Of a stretch of DNA of 64,000 bases, positions 10,429-20,263 are shown one piece after another. The position numbers and the translations under genes were made by a program. Origin of the DNA: Phytopythium helicoides (taxonomy: Eukaryota > Oomycota > Peronosporomycetes > Pythiales > Pythiaceae). The stretch lies in assembly GCA_024867545.1 (NCBI GenBank), contig JANFNE010000074.1, forward strand, positions 1 to 64,000, given 5' to 3'. The stretch's first letter is position 1. Each line of letters starts with the position of its first letter. Below the pieces are notes generated by a model. It did no database searches. It was not told the DNA's origin and saw only the letters and a list, made by a program, of their open reading frames with translations.

Positions 10429-11634
10429 ATGGGACGCGAGCGATTCACCGCTAATCCGTTCCAGGAGCTCGTGCTGTCCGAGAGCGAGATCGCACAACTC
10501 CATGAGCTCTCGCAGGCATTCATCGAAGAGCACATCATCAAGTATGAGGAGCTGCTATTCCAGGAAGGAGGCAAGGTTGACGAACGCAGATGGAAGTACC
10601 ATTCGGGAAAAGAGGACATGCGCGTCTACAGCGAGCGCACACAGTCCGAGCTCGACCGGATGGCCCGCAAGACGACGTTCGGCAGCGAGAGCGAGTTGAA
10701 CAAGGATGACAAGCTCACAGCCTCCGAGCTGCCGGTCGTCATAAGCTTCGGCACCATCACGGGGACGCTCGAAGACGTCATGTTTGGGATCGTCAACCCG
10801 ACTCTCGACGTCATGCGTGTCAAGGCTTCATACGTCGACGACATCCAGGGTGCAGCCGTCATGGCGAGACTCATTGAGCCTTCTCTCGAGAAGCCGTTCG
10901 AGTCGCTGATCATCAAGTGGATGGAGCTGGATGTGCCGCTCAACTCGACCAACATCGTCAAGAACCGCGACTACGTGTACATGGAAGCCACAGGTTTTGT
11001 GACCATCTCCAATGGCGACCGTGTCGGCTACCACCAATTGCATTCAGTCGAATTCCTGACAGCGCACGCGCTGCCGAACAGAATTCGCGGTCGTTTCGCG
11101 GTGTGCGGCATGTTCCGGCAAGTCGGTCCTAACTCGGTCGAGAACATGTCGATTGGCACAATGGAAGCTGGTGGCGACCTCCCGCGTTTTCTGCAAGTCC
11201 CTGTGGCCGCCAAGGCTTTCCTCTCGGCAACCAAGTACTCTTACTGCGGCCACATGAAAAAGTTGGCGTGGATGCTCGAGAAGAAGCAGATCGAGCGTCG
11301 TGTGAATGGTGCAAAGCGAGATGGTGGTTTCAATAAGTCGGAGGTTGCATGCGTCACGTGCGGGAAGAAGCCTGGCTTCCTGGGAAAGTCTCGCTGCCGG
11401 TTATGCTACCACGACGTATGCTTCTCATGCAAGATCGTCAAGAAGATGAGCTTCATCACTCCTGACGGACAGCTAATCCGCAGGAAAGTGCCGTTTTGCA
11501 CCATGTGTATCACCTCTGCGATCCGTTCCAGTGCAGCAGAGGCTGCGCGCGACCAGATCGCTGGTGCCACCGGCACAGATATCCGCGTGTTCCGGTCTAA
11601 TTCCTTCTCGGACACTGGGTCCGAGATGTCATGA
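10429..11634 (+). CDS. START-like/FYVE zinc-finger protein, copy 2
   Basis: A nearly identical copy of FYVE1 (start MGRERFTANPF), with the same START-like region and the same eight-cysteine FYVE finger. It ends one residue later than copy 1 (GSEMS instead of GSEM) because the stop codon context differs. The frame is open upstream to 10324, but the region before the MGRERF methionine overlaps the shared promoter block, so I exclude it. Predicted endosomal/lipid-related role as for copy 1. It diverges from the truncated P450d, mirroring the FYVE1-P450a arrangement. Confidence 0.87.
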   Translation: MGRERFTANPFQELVLSESEIAQLHELSQAFIEEHIIKYEELLFQEGGKVDERRWKYHSGKEDMRVYSERTQSELDRMARKTTFGSESELNKDDKLTASELPVVISFGTITGTLEDVMFGIVNPTLDVMRVKASYVDDIQGAAVMARLIEPSLEKPFESLIIKWMELDVPLNSTNIVKNRDYVYMEATGFVTISNGDRVGYHQLHSVEFLTAHALPNRIRGRFAVCGMFRQVGPNSVENMSIGTMEAGGDLPRFLQVPVAAKAFLSATKYSYCGHMKKLAWMLEKKQIERRVNGAKRDGGFNKSEVACVTCGKKPGFLGKSRCRLCYHDVCFSCKIVKKMSFITPDGQLIRRKVPFCTMCITSAIRSSAAEAARDQIAGATGTDIRVFRSNSFSDTGSEMS

Positions 11635-11695
11635 TGTAGTGGTGACATTCTGTGTTCATTGGGAGTGCGAGTGTTTATGAATATCTGGAAATGCA

Positions 11696-13196
11696 TAGCT
11701 TTTGGTCAGTCCAGGGTATGTGATTTGGTCCTACAAGTTGACTACTCCTTTCGGCATCACTCATAAGTGACACCAACTCTCCAGGCAACCAAACCTCGGT
11801 GAGTGGGGTTTCGACTTGGAACAAACTTGCAGCTTTTGGTCTCTAGGCGAGAAGCAGGTTTTCATGAAGGCGTGCTGCAGTCTGACTATTCCTCGCGCAG
11901 CACCAGACAGTCCAATCAGTTTTCAGCGATCACGAAATGACTCGATGAGCCAGCAACATCTGCAGCGCGTTGCCAAACTCTCGCCTCTGAGCGCTCTTGG
12001 CCCACCACGCCAATCGGTCCTCAACGAGGTGTGCCGGCATTTAGCTATAGCGTCCTCGTTCCAAACTACCACCTTTGCCTCCAGCGCAGTAGGGAGAATC
12101 CCAGCATGCGTGCACAGCTTTGGCGTGATCTCTATTACAGTATGTACTTCCTGGTGGCAGACAGTAGATGGAGCAGTGCGTCCAGCTCGCCGTTCAAACT
12201 CATCACGCCATGAGGAGCTGCCACGTTCCGGTTTCTTGTGCTCGAATCATTGACACTGTCAGGTGATATCACTGCTCTCCTTCCCCGCTTATGCCTTTGG
12301 CACAAGGAAAGCTGGTACTTTCCATCATTGAGCTCGTTCATCGTACAGTACATTCTGTTTCGAATCGCACATCTGTGTCCTCTGGTAGCCATTCGGGTGC
12401 TATAGGGTGGCAGACACCGAAACGATCCCAAATGCTTAACTACTGTAGTGGGATACTTTTTTACGTTGCCTTTATTCGTCAGACACGAGATGGGCAAATA
12501 TAGACCAGCAAAAGTCCGTCACCAATGATGACGCTACTGCCACAAAGTGGATGCTCCACTTGTCGTCAACAATGCCAGTTTGAGAGGGAATGACACCCAT
12601 CTCGTCATGGCGATTCGCGAAGCACAATTCTAGTAAGTTAGGTAACTCTGGTGCATGTAGTACAACTTCCCCAACCCAGACACAGCCCGTAAGATCGTCA
12701 GACAAACAATGAACCCGAAAGCTCGATTCGAAGAGGTGAAGACAGCGGTCAATCATTTACTTGGGACTTGTGAGCTCGCGTAGAATCCAAGGAAGTATAC
12801 ATACAGAGTCTCTTGAGCATCAATGCAAGTAAGAACAGTGGGAGGACGCAAAGTAGTCTCACTCGACAGATCGGTGCCACTGGCAGCGTACCCACCATCA
12901 GCACCAAGTTGCCAGCACACTGGCGAGATGTGGTGCCGAGTTGGCGCCGATCGGAAACCACGCATCAAAGATCAAACCGAGGGATCGCCAGTGACGTCAA
13001 CTACTGTATCGACCTCCGTGGTAATTCCTGTGCTCTACTTCAAGTTCAATAATCACCGAGATACTGTAGTAAAGACTTACAAACTACGCATACACTGAGC
13101 CATTTCACGCCCCTTCTGGTTGATGCAAACGAGTCTGGACTAAGGAGGCTTTCCCACGAAAAGAAGCGGCCTTGGCCAGCTTCCTGGCGCGTTTAC
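11696..13196. other. Spacer between FYVE2 and the sugar-symporter family
   Basis: About 1.5 kb with no supported gene. TACTGTAGTG occurs at 12441 and a 9/10 match at 13062. The last part (about 12930-13170) shares patches with the spacer before symporter copy 2 (for example ACCACGCATCAAAG and CCACGAAAAG), showing that the duplication unit includes upstream DNA. Confidence 0.45.
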
Positions 13197-13219
13197 TTTT
13201 CCTCACTTGCCAATTTGTC
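13197..13219 (+). promoter_or_regulatory. Inr/FPR core promoter of symporter copy 1
   Basis: TTTTCCTCACTTGCCAATTT matches the oomycete initiator (CTCACTT) plus flanking promoter region (CAATTT), and is conserved in all three copies about 80 nt before the ATG. Confidence 0.65.
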
Positions 13220-13294
13220 ACGCACGCACCGCCTCAGCCACAACAGCCACAACTCAACAGCAACACCGACAAAGAGAACCCGCAAGCAACGACC

Positions 13295-14196
13295 ATGGAC
13301 CTCGAGAAGCGACTCACTAATGGGTACTCCAGCCACGCGTCGCCCAAACGTACCAGCCTCAACGGCGAGCCCACGGAGAAGAACTCGAAGAACTGGCCAT
13401 CCATCTGGTTCCTGCTCGCCGTCTCCATGCCACGCATGGCCACCAACATGGCGTGGGCAGCTCAGTGGGCCGCCATCGGACCGTACATGCAGACGATGCT
13501 TCCAGGTTTCGCCGTTCAGCTGACGCAGCTGAGTGGACCTGTTGTCGGTCTCGTCGTGAGTCCGATGATCGGCATCTTCAGCGACCGCAGCATCAACCGC
13601 TTTGGACGACGTCGTCCAACGCTGGTGATCTCAGCAACAAGGCGCAGTTCTTCGATCTCGAAGTCTACGATGGCGATGCTACGTTTGCTAGTACTTGTGG
13701 GCATTCGTGCACCGACGCGCAAAAGGCATACAACAAGGGTGTGTCTCTCGCGGGGGGTCTCGCCGACATGATGCTCAACTTCTTCGCCTTTTTGGCTGCG
13801 CATGCTGTGCCGTTCGTGTCGAGCAAAATTGGCGCCAAGTGGACGATGACTCTTTCGTGTATTCCAATGTCGCTGCTGATGATCGTGGCGTTCACGAAGA
13901 ACTTCTACTTCGATGTGATCATCGCCGTCCTAGGAGCACTCCCGAATAGTGCCCTGGGGTCGCTGGCGATGCCGAACATCATCCACCTGCTGCAGTCCGA
14001 CTCGAACATTGGCGTACAGGTTGGCACGCTGAACTCGGTAAACTGTATCGGCCAGATCCTCAACTTCTCGATCGCAGCATCGATGGTCGAGACATCGCTC
14101 GGTTACAAGCTGCCGATCTTCCTGGGTGGCGCGTGCGCGTTCCTTGCCTTCCTGGTCGGCCCCTTTTCCCTCAAGATCAAGATGTACTCGATGTAA
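13295..14196 (+). pseudogene. SLC45/GPH-type sugar symporter, copy 1, broken by a 544-bp deletion
   Basis: Starts MDLEKRLTNGYSSHASP like the intact copies and keeps the loop motif SDRSINRFGRRRP. Just after RPTLVIS it jumps to the region SNKAQFF of the intact copies, in a different frame, and the remainder to LKIKMYSM is conserved. Compared with copy 3, bases equivalent to 18894-19437 (544 bp) are missing. Both ends of the deleted segment carry CAGCAA, and one CAGCAA remains at 13632-13637, so it is a microhomology deletion. Because 544 is not a multiple of three, the frame is shifted as well. About five or six membrane helices are lost. Confidence 0.9.
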
Positions 14197-14826
14197 TTCG
14201 TGAAGAGCAATGCTCTGCACCGTTTACCAATTCTGGATACTACGGTATCACAGTGGGCGGGAGAATCGACTTAGCATATCTCCTCTTCTGTACAGCGCGG
14301 AGCGGGGGTAGAGTATGTCGAGCGTCATGGCAGATGGGAGCACGCTGAAGCACGCGTCATTTATGAACAAAACAAAACATTGCAATCTGTGTGGGCGATA
14401 CTGTAGTGCTTGTGTATGTAGCACTTGATGACGATTTACATGAGCCTGCTCAACTCACATCACGTGACCAAACCCATTCCTCATCTACAGTAGTCGACTG
14501 GCGGCTCGGATCGATCGGGCGCCAATCGGCAACCACGCATCAAAGCGCGGGATGGCCATTTTATATAGACAGCGTACACCACCAACTGGCGACACTCCCA
14601 CCTGTATGTGTGGTGACTTCGCGTTCGACCTATACTTCAACTTCAACCATCACTGAGATCGTTCCATACTGAAGCGTTATTCAACCATCATTGGGATCGT
14701 TCCATACTGAATGAAGCGTTAACACCTCATCAGGTTGACGCAAAATGTCAGCTTCACCACGAAAAGCCAACATACAACAGGGAGTCTCTTTTGCCAAGAA
14801 TCGCAACCTCCCAGCTCATTTGCTTT
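14197..14826. other. Spacer between symporter copies 1 and 2
   Basis: No gene. TACTGTAGTG occurs at 14399 and CTACAGTAG at 14485. An imperfect direct repeat around ATCGTTCCATACTGAA lies at about 14643-14721. Confidence 0.5.
14643..14721. repeat. Imperfect direct repeat (about 37-42 bp, two copies)
   Basis: TCAACCATCACTGAGATCG... and TCAACCATCATTGGGATCG... each run on to GTTCCATACTGAA and a GAAGCGTTA end; the second has a four-base insertion. Confidence 0.75.
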
Positions 14827-14847
14827 TCCTCACTTGCCAATTTGCCA
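14827..14847 (+). promoter_or_regulatory. Inr/FPR core promoter of symporter copy 2
   Basis: CCTCACTTGCCAATTTGCC, about 90 nt before the ATG, same as in copies 1 and 3. Confidence 0.65.
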
Positions 14848-14921
14848 CGCACGCACCGCCTCAGCCACAATAGCCACAGCTCAACAGCAACACCGGCAAA
14901 GAGAACCCGCAAGCAACGACC

Positions 14922-16367
14922 ATGGACCTCGAGAAGCGACTCACCAATGGGTACTCCAGCCACGCGTCGCCCAAACGTACCAGCCTCAACGGCGAGCCCA
15001 CGGAGAAGAACTCGAAGAACTGGCCATCCATCTGGTTCCTGCTCGCCGTCTCCATGCCACGCATGGCCACCAACATGGCGTGGGCAGCTCAGTGGGCCGC
15101 CATCGGACCGTACATGCAGACGATGCTTCCAGGTTTCGCCGTTCAGCTGACGCAGCTGAGTGGACCCGTCGTCGGTCTCGTCGTGAGTCCGATGATCGGC
15201 ATCTTCAGCGACCGCAGCATCAACCGCTTTGGACGACGTCGTCCAACGCTGGTCATTTCTGCAATTCTCAGCATTTTATGTTGGATCCCAATGGCGTACG
15301 TGACGGAGATCGGCGACGCGCTTGGTGATGTGGGCACTGGAAAAGAAGGAGAGGTGACCGACCGCACATGGACATCGACGATAACGATTCTCTGCTACGT
15401 TTGGATGGACATCACCGTGAACTGCGTGCAGACGCCGGCGCTGTTGCTTATCGCGGACCATGCGGGTGACCGGCAGACGATGGGGGCTGCGCTCGCGCAA
15501 GGCTGGACGATGTTGGGGGCTCTCGTGGTTGCGACATACATTCAGATTTTCGGTCCGGCGTACGACACGATGCACTACTTCATGGCGATGCTTTCGGTGT
15601 GGATGGTTGTGTGCATTGGCGTGGCTTGCTTCGTCGTCAAGGAAGAGCCTCTCGATCGCTCGACGGTGCCCCAACTTGGATTCTTCGAGGGTATCAAAGA
15701 AGTTTGCATCGATGTTTACCGTGGAGTGCTTTCGCTCCCGAAGGTTCTCTTCGCTTTCTACGTCGTGCTCTTTTTCATTTGCTACTCTAACGCGGCGTAC
15801 AGCAGCAACAAGGCGCAATTCTTCGGTCTCGAAGTCTACGATGGCGATGCTTCGTACGCCAGTACCTGCGGTGACACGTGCACAGAAGGTCAGAAGGCTT
15901 ATAACAAGGGCGTGTCCCTCGCTGGTGGTCTCGCCGACATGCTCCTCAATGTCTTTGCCTTCTTGGCTGCGTATGCTGTGCCGTTCGTCGTGAGCAAGAT
16001 TGGTGCGAAGTGGACGGTGACGCTGTCGTGTATTCCTATGGCTCTGATGATGATCGTGGCGTTCACGAAGAACGTCTACTTCGATGTGATTATCGCCATC
16101 ATGTCGTCTCTCCCGAACAGTGTGCTTGGATCACTTGCAATGCCGATCATCATCCACTTGCTGCAGTCCGACTCGAACATCGGTATGCAGGTCGGCACCA
16201 TCAACTCCGTCAACTGCATCGGTCAGATTCTCAACTTCTCGATCGCTGCGTCGATTGTTGAGACGTCGCTCGGGTACAAGCTGCCGATCTTCCTTGGCGG
16301 AGTGTGTGCCTTCTGTGCCTTCCTCGTGGGTTTCTTCTTCCTCAAGATCAAGATGTACTCGGTGTAG
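14922..16367 (+). CDS. SLC45/GPH-type (sucrose-like) H+/sugar symporter, copy 2
   Basis: An intact 481-residue polytopic membrane protein. After a polar N-terminus of about 40 residues, roughly 12 hydrophobic helices follow. The loop after the second or third helix carries SPMIGIFSDRSINRFGRRRP, close to the GPIVGYYSDR...FGRRRP signature of plant SUT and animal SLC45 sucrose/proton symporters. Predicted plasma-membrane disaccharide or sugar uptake driven by protons; substrate not provable here. ATG chosen at the conserved MDLEKRL with the Inr/FPR block 90 nt upstream. It differs from copy 3 mainly in the central stretch around KEVCIDVYRGVLSLPKV versus KDVCIQIYNGFRSLPKI. Confidence 0.9.
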   Translation: MDLEKRLTNGYSSHASPKRTSLNGEPTEKNSKNWPSIWFLLAVSMPRMATNMAWAAQWAAIGPYMQTMLPGFAVQLTQLSGPVVGLVVSPMIGIFSDRSINRFGRRRPTLVISAILSILCWIPMAYVTEIGDALGDVGTGKEGEVTDRTWTSTITILCYVWMDITVNCVQTPALLLIADHAGDRQTMGAALAQGWTMLGALVVATYIQIFGPAYDTMHYFMAMLSVWMVVCIGVACFVVKEEPLDRSTVPQLGFFEGIKEVCIDVYRGVLSLPKVLFAFYVVLFFICYSNAAYSSNKAQFFGLEVYDGDASYASTCGDTCTEGQKAYNKGVSLAGGLADMLLNVFAFLAAYAVPFVVSKIGAKWTVTLSCIPMALMMIVAFTKNVYFDVIIAIMSSLPNSVLGSLAMPIIIHLLQSDSNIGMQVGTINSVNCIGQILNFSIAASIVETSLGYKLPIFLGGVCAFCAFLVGFFFLKIKMYSV

Positions 16368-18460
16368 AGGGTTCATGCGCACTTGTGAGTCTACAGTATT
16401 CACTCTCGATTCAGTTAGCGTATGTACGGAGTATTTTCTTGTAATGAGTCGATTCCCTGTTGTTTTTCTAGTTTGCTATCTTGAATCGAAGACGTTGCTT
16501 GTTCCAAATGTACTCCAGTATTGGAGGACCCTTCGTCTTCGAGCTCAACCAGTTCCTCGTCGATATGAAGATCCAGATGGAGCGATCTGGAGCAAGAAAT
16601 AGTTGCGTGCGCACCGTTCTTAAGTCAGCGTCTTTGCAGGTCAACGATGAGTCGTGTATCCATATCTCGGTTGGTGTCGCTCGTTGGCGAGTTGTCGATC
16701 CCCTTTCGCTGTCGAAGGCATCGGTAGTTGGCAAATCGATCTCCTCAATAGGAGAGGCGGAGCCTTGGCTGGTTGGGCATTTGCACCAGCAGCTGACTAA
16801 AGCACTGTGGCCTTGAGCAAGATATCCTGCTACTCCAATTACTTGTGTTGGCTCAACACGTTGCGCATGACTCGAATGCTTGGAATATGTCAACTGAAAC
16901 CTGTTGATGAACTCCTGGAGCAGACAAGCGCACAACTTTGGGATGGTTTACAGAAGCGCAATTGTAGTTATAACGTTGCACCGCCTGGGATCTTCTGCAA
17001 GCCCTCCATCATGATTCGTTGTACGATCTGCAACGATTCCATCGAACGTTGCCAGGGCTCTCTCCACCACTTGATCATAGTACCCACACCTCATTCCAAC
17101 ACTCGACGCCTTCCAAACTCTGCATGCTGCAAACCTGGTGTCGTTGTCAGCATCTGTCTGCCTCGAGGGTTGCTTGGGGCTGAACGACATCGCCACGAAC
17201 CATAGCGATGATGTCTTTGTGGCGACGAGATGAAATCTCAGCGACCATTCTTTTCTGGGTGCCGAGGTTGAACTGTTTACGAGACAAAACTGCAGCGTCG
17301 CGGCTGAAGATCATGCGCGCCACCCAACTGGTAAACGAGCGTGGCATACTGAGCGCGAGTCTGAGCGCATCCGAGCGGAGCTCCTTGACACCGAGGCGGC
17401 CCCGTTTTGCACCAAGCGAGTGTACTTCAGTGCTTGAAGTTCAACCGGGTCTGGTCGCCCGACTCTCAGCATTCGCGCACACGAAACACAATTCGCGAGC
17501 CTTGCCGGCGATGTGCCCGATCAGGATGGAAAGCACGGAACGGCATTCACGCACCCGCGCTTGCGGGATGCAGCTGGCGCTTGCTGTCGCTCGGTCCGCG
17601 ACTCGGAGATGATAGGCTCGCATAGTTTGCGTCCGCGAGCCCAGCACGGTAGCACGGTGCGAGCAAAGTGTGACACTGATGCCCTGCTGGGTTCGCCAAG
17701 GCGAGGGCGCTTGAGGGTGTCGCCGCCGGTGTCCAATGGTGCTGACAGGACTGGGCAGAGCAGCTGTACGTACACTGTACATCTTCAGTAATTCGAGGGG
17801 CTCATCCTCCCCGCGAGTTTCCTCGGCGACTTGGACCTTCCCGCATCCCACGGCACGAGACCCGTGCAAAGCGAACACCGCTGAGTCGCCCCGAAAGCTT
17901 GTCTGTTCTGGCGGAGACATTCGTTTCCTGTGCGCTCTGATGGCTTGTGGTTTCGAACGAACATGGAGCAGCTTCATGCGTGCACTATCATAGAAGTCAT
18001 CTCTATAGTCGAAAAAGCATACTCTGAAAAGCGAAGAGCACTCGAGCTCCTCGCTCACCACTGTTACTTTTTCGATCGATCACACGTTCGCTCTCAATTG
18101 AGCCCTTGGTCACGCACGTCGAGTCCAGAGAACGCCGCGTGGCAACTCTCGCATCTCAGTCTACAGCTCTCGGCGTTCCAAACTTTCCTGGCTCTGCACA
18201 AAGCTGATGCGATTTGTACACCACCTCCCGGTGACACTCCGAGTTGAAGTCGCACACTGTTGTACAAGGGTAGAAGCTACTTCAACTGGTGCGTGCAAAG
18301 CAATTCCTTTCCTGAACCTGAACTAACAGAGTACCGCAGGTCCCGCAGCTCGATTCGAGCCATGCACGACGGATGACGACGTGGGGGAGACAGAATGCAA
18401 TGCACAGAATCCACTGCAGTTCGCGGAGGCGGTGAGAGCCACCCGTCGCCTCGTTTGCTT
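16368..18460. other. Spacer between symporter copies 2 and 3
   Basis: About 2.1 kb. The first 90 bp (including GTATGTACGGAGTATTTTC) match the 3' flank of copy 3 and probably contain 3' UTR signals. The rest has only unconvincing ORFs; a 206-codon minus-strand frame at 17441-18061 has no recognisable motif or composition of a real gene. Confidence 0.45.
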
Positions 18461-18480
18461 TTCCTCACTTGCCAATTTGC
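18461..18480 (+). promoter_or_regulatory. Inr/FPR core promoter of symporter copy 3
   Basis: TTCCTCACTTGCCAATTTGC, about 90 nt before the conserved ATG. Confidence 0.65.
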
Positions 18481-18556
18481 CACGCACGCACCACCTCAGC
18501 CACAACAGCCACAACTCAACAGCAACACCGGCAAAGAGAACCCGCAAGCAACTACC

Positions 18557-20002
18557 ATGGACCTCGAGAAGCGACTCACCAATGGGTACTCCAGCCACGC
18601 ATCGCCCAAACGCACCAGCGTCAATGGCGAGCCCACGGAGAAGAACTCGAAGAACTGGCCGTCCATCTGGTTCCTGCTCGCCGTCTCCATGCCGCGCATG
18701 GCCACCAACATGGCGTGGGCAGCTCAGTGGGCCGCCATCGGACCATACATGCAGACGATGCTTCCGGGTTTCGCCGTTCAGCTGACGCAACTGAGTGGAC
18801 CCGTCGTCGGTCTCGTCGTGAGTCCGATGATCGGCATCTTCAGCGACCGCAGCATCAACCGCTTCGGTCGTCGTCGCCCGACCTTGGTCATTTCAGCAAT
18901 TCTCAGCATCCTCTGCTGGATCCCCATGGCGTACGTGACCGAGATCGGCGACGCGCTTGGTGATGTCGGCACTGGCAAGGAAGGAGAGGTGACCGACCGC
19001 ACGTGGACATCGACGATAACGATTCTCTGCTATATCTGGATGGACATCACCGTGAACTGCGTGCAGACGCCGGCGCTGTTGCTTATCGCGGATCACGCGG
19101 GTGACCGGCAGACGATGGGGGCTGCGCTCGCGCAGGGCTGGACGATGTTGGGCGCTCTCGTGGTTGCGACATACATTCAGATTTTCGGTCCGGCGTACGA
19201 CACGATGCACTACTTCATGGCGATGCTGTCGATTTGGATGGTTGTGTGCATTGGCGTGGCTTGCTTCGTCGTCAAGGAAGAGCCTCTCGATCGCTCGACG
19301 GTGCCCCAACTTGGTTTTTTTGAGGGCTTGAAGGACGTCTGCATTCAGATCTACAACGGCTTCCGGTCGCTCCCCAAGATTCTCATCGTCTTCTACGTCG
19401 TCTTCTTTTTTATCTGCTACTCCAACGCGGCGTACAGCAGCAACAAGGCGCAGTTCTTCGGTCTCGAAGTCTACGATGGCGATGCTTCGTACGCCAGTAC
19501 GTGCGGTGACACTTGTACGGATGCGCAGAAGGCTTACAACAAGGGTGTGTCTCTTGCTGGTGGTCTCGCAGACATGCTCCTCAATGTCTTTGCCTTCTTG
19601 GCTGCGTATGCTGTGCCGTTCGTCGTGAGCAAGATTGGTGCGAAGTGGACGGTGACGCTTTCGTGTATTCCGATGGCTCTGATGATGATCGTGGCGTTCA
19701 CGAAGAACGTCTACTTCGATGTGATCATCGCCATCATGTCGTCGCTGCCCAACACCGTACTCACTGCTCTGGCGATGCCGATTATCATCCACTTGCTGCA
19801 GTCCGACTCGAACATCGGCATGCAGGTTGGTACCATCAACTCCGTGAACTGCATCGGCCAGATCCTCAACTTCTCGATCGCTGCGTCGATCGTCGAGACG
19901 TCGCTCGGCTACAAGCTGCCGATCTTCCTGGGCGGTGTGTGTGCCTTCTGTGCTTTCCTCGTGGGCTTTTTCTTCCTCAAGATCAAGATGTACTCGGTGT
20001 AG
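18557..20002 (+). CDS. SLC45/GPH-type (sucrose-like) H+/sugar symporter, copy 3
   Basis: Intact 481-residue copy, nearly identical to copy 2 and with the same SDRSINRFGRRRP loop and about 12 membrane helices. The frame is open 54 codons further upstream, but that segment includes the Inr/FPR block and the leader shared with copies 1 and 2, so the true start is the MDLEKRL methionine at 18557. The 3' flank is also shared with copy 2. Tandem copies are consistent with dosage increase of sugar uptake. Confidence 0.9.
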   Translation: MDLEKRLTNGYSSHASPKRTSVNGEPTEKNSKNWPSIWFLLAVSMPRMATNMAWAAQWAAIGPYMQTMLPGFAVQLTQLSGPVVGLVVSPMIGIFSDRSINRFGRRRPTLVISAILSILCWIPMAYVTEIGDALGDVGTGKEGEVTDRTWTSTITILCYIWMDITVNCVQTPALLLIADHAGDRQTMGAALAQGWTMLGALVVATYIQIFGPAYDTMHYFMAMLSIWMVVCIGVACFVVKEEPLDRSTVPQLGFFEGLKDVCIQIYNGFRSLPKILIVFYVVFFFICYSNAAYSSNKAQFFGLEVYDGDASYASTCGDTCTDAQKAYNKGVSLAGGLADMLLNVFAFLAAYAVPFVVSKIGAKWTVTLSCIPMALMMIVAFTKNVYFDVIIAIMSSLPNTVLTALAMPIIIHLLQSDSNIGMQVGTINSVNCIGQILNFSIAASIVETSLGYKLPIFLGGVCAFCAFLVGFFFLKIKMYSV

Positions 20003-20263
20003 AGAGTTCATGCGCACTAGCGAGTCTAGTTTTCACTCGCGATTCAGTTAGCGTATGTACGGAGTATTTTCTTGTAAACGAGTCGATTTCCTTTGTCTTT
20101 TGTTGCTTCTGGTTTGTTGTATTTGTTCGCTTCCGGGACCGACGCATGACGAGCAGGATCGTAATGACTTCAGTGTGCAAGCAACCAAAGCATCCAATTT
20201 CAAATGATAAAATACTTGCCATCGATAGAAGCAAAATTGATTTTTTTTTTGTGATTTGTGCCC

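Larger units (their letters stand above)
10300..11695. repeat. Outer arm (right) of the inverted duplication
   Basis: Reverse complement of 1-1400: FYVE2 with its 5' promoter block and 3' flank. Differences from the left arm are scattered substitutions plus loss of the poly-T tract. Confidence 0.8.

Noticed and set aside
17441..18061. 206-codon minus-strand ORF between symporter copies
   Set aside because: No motif, odd composition, not conserved in the other spacers.
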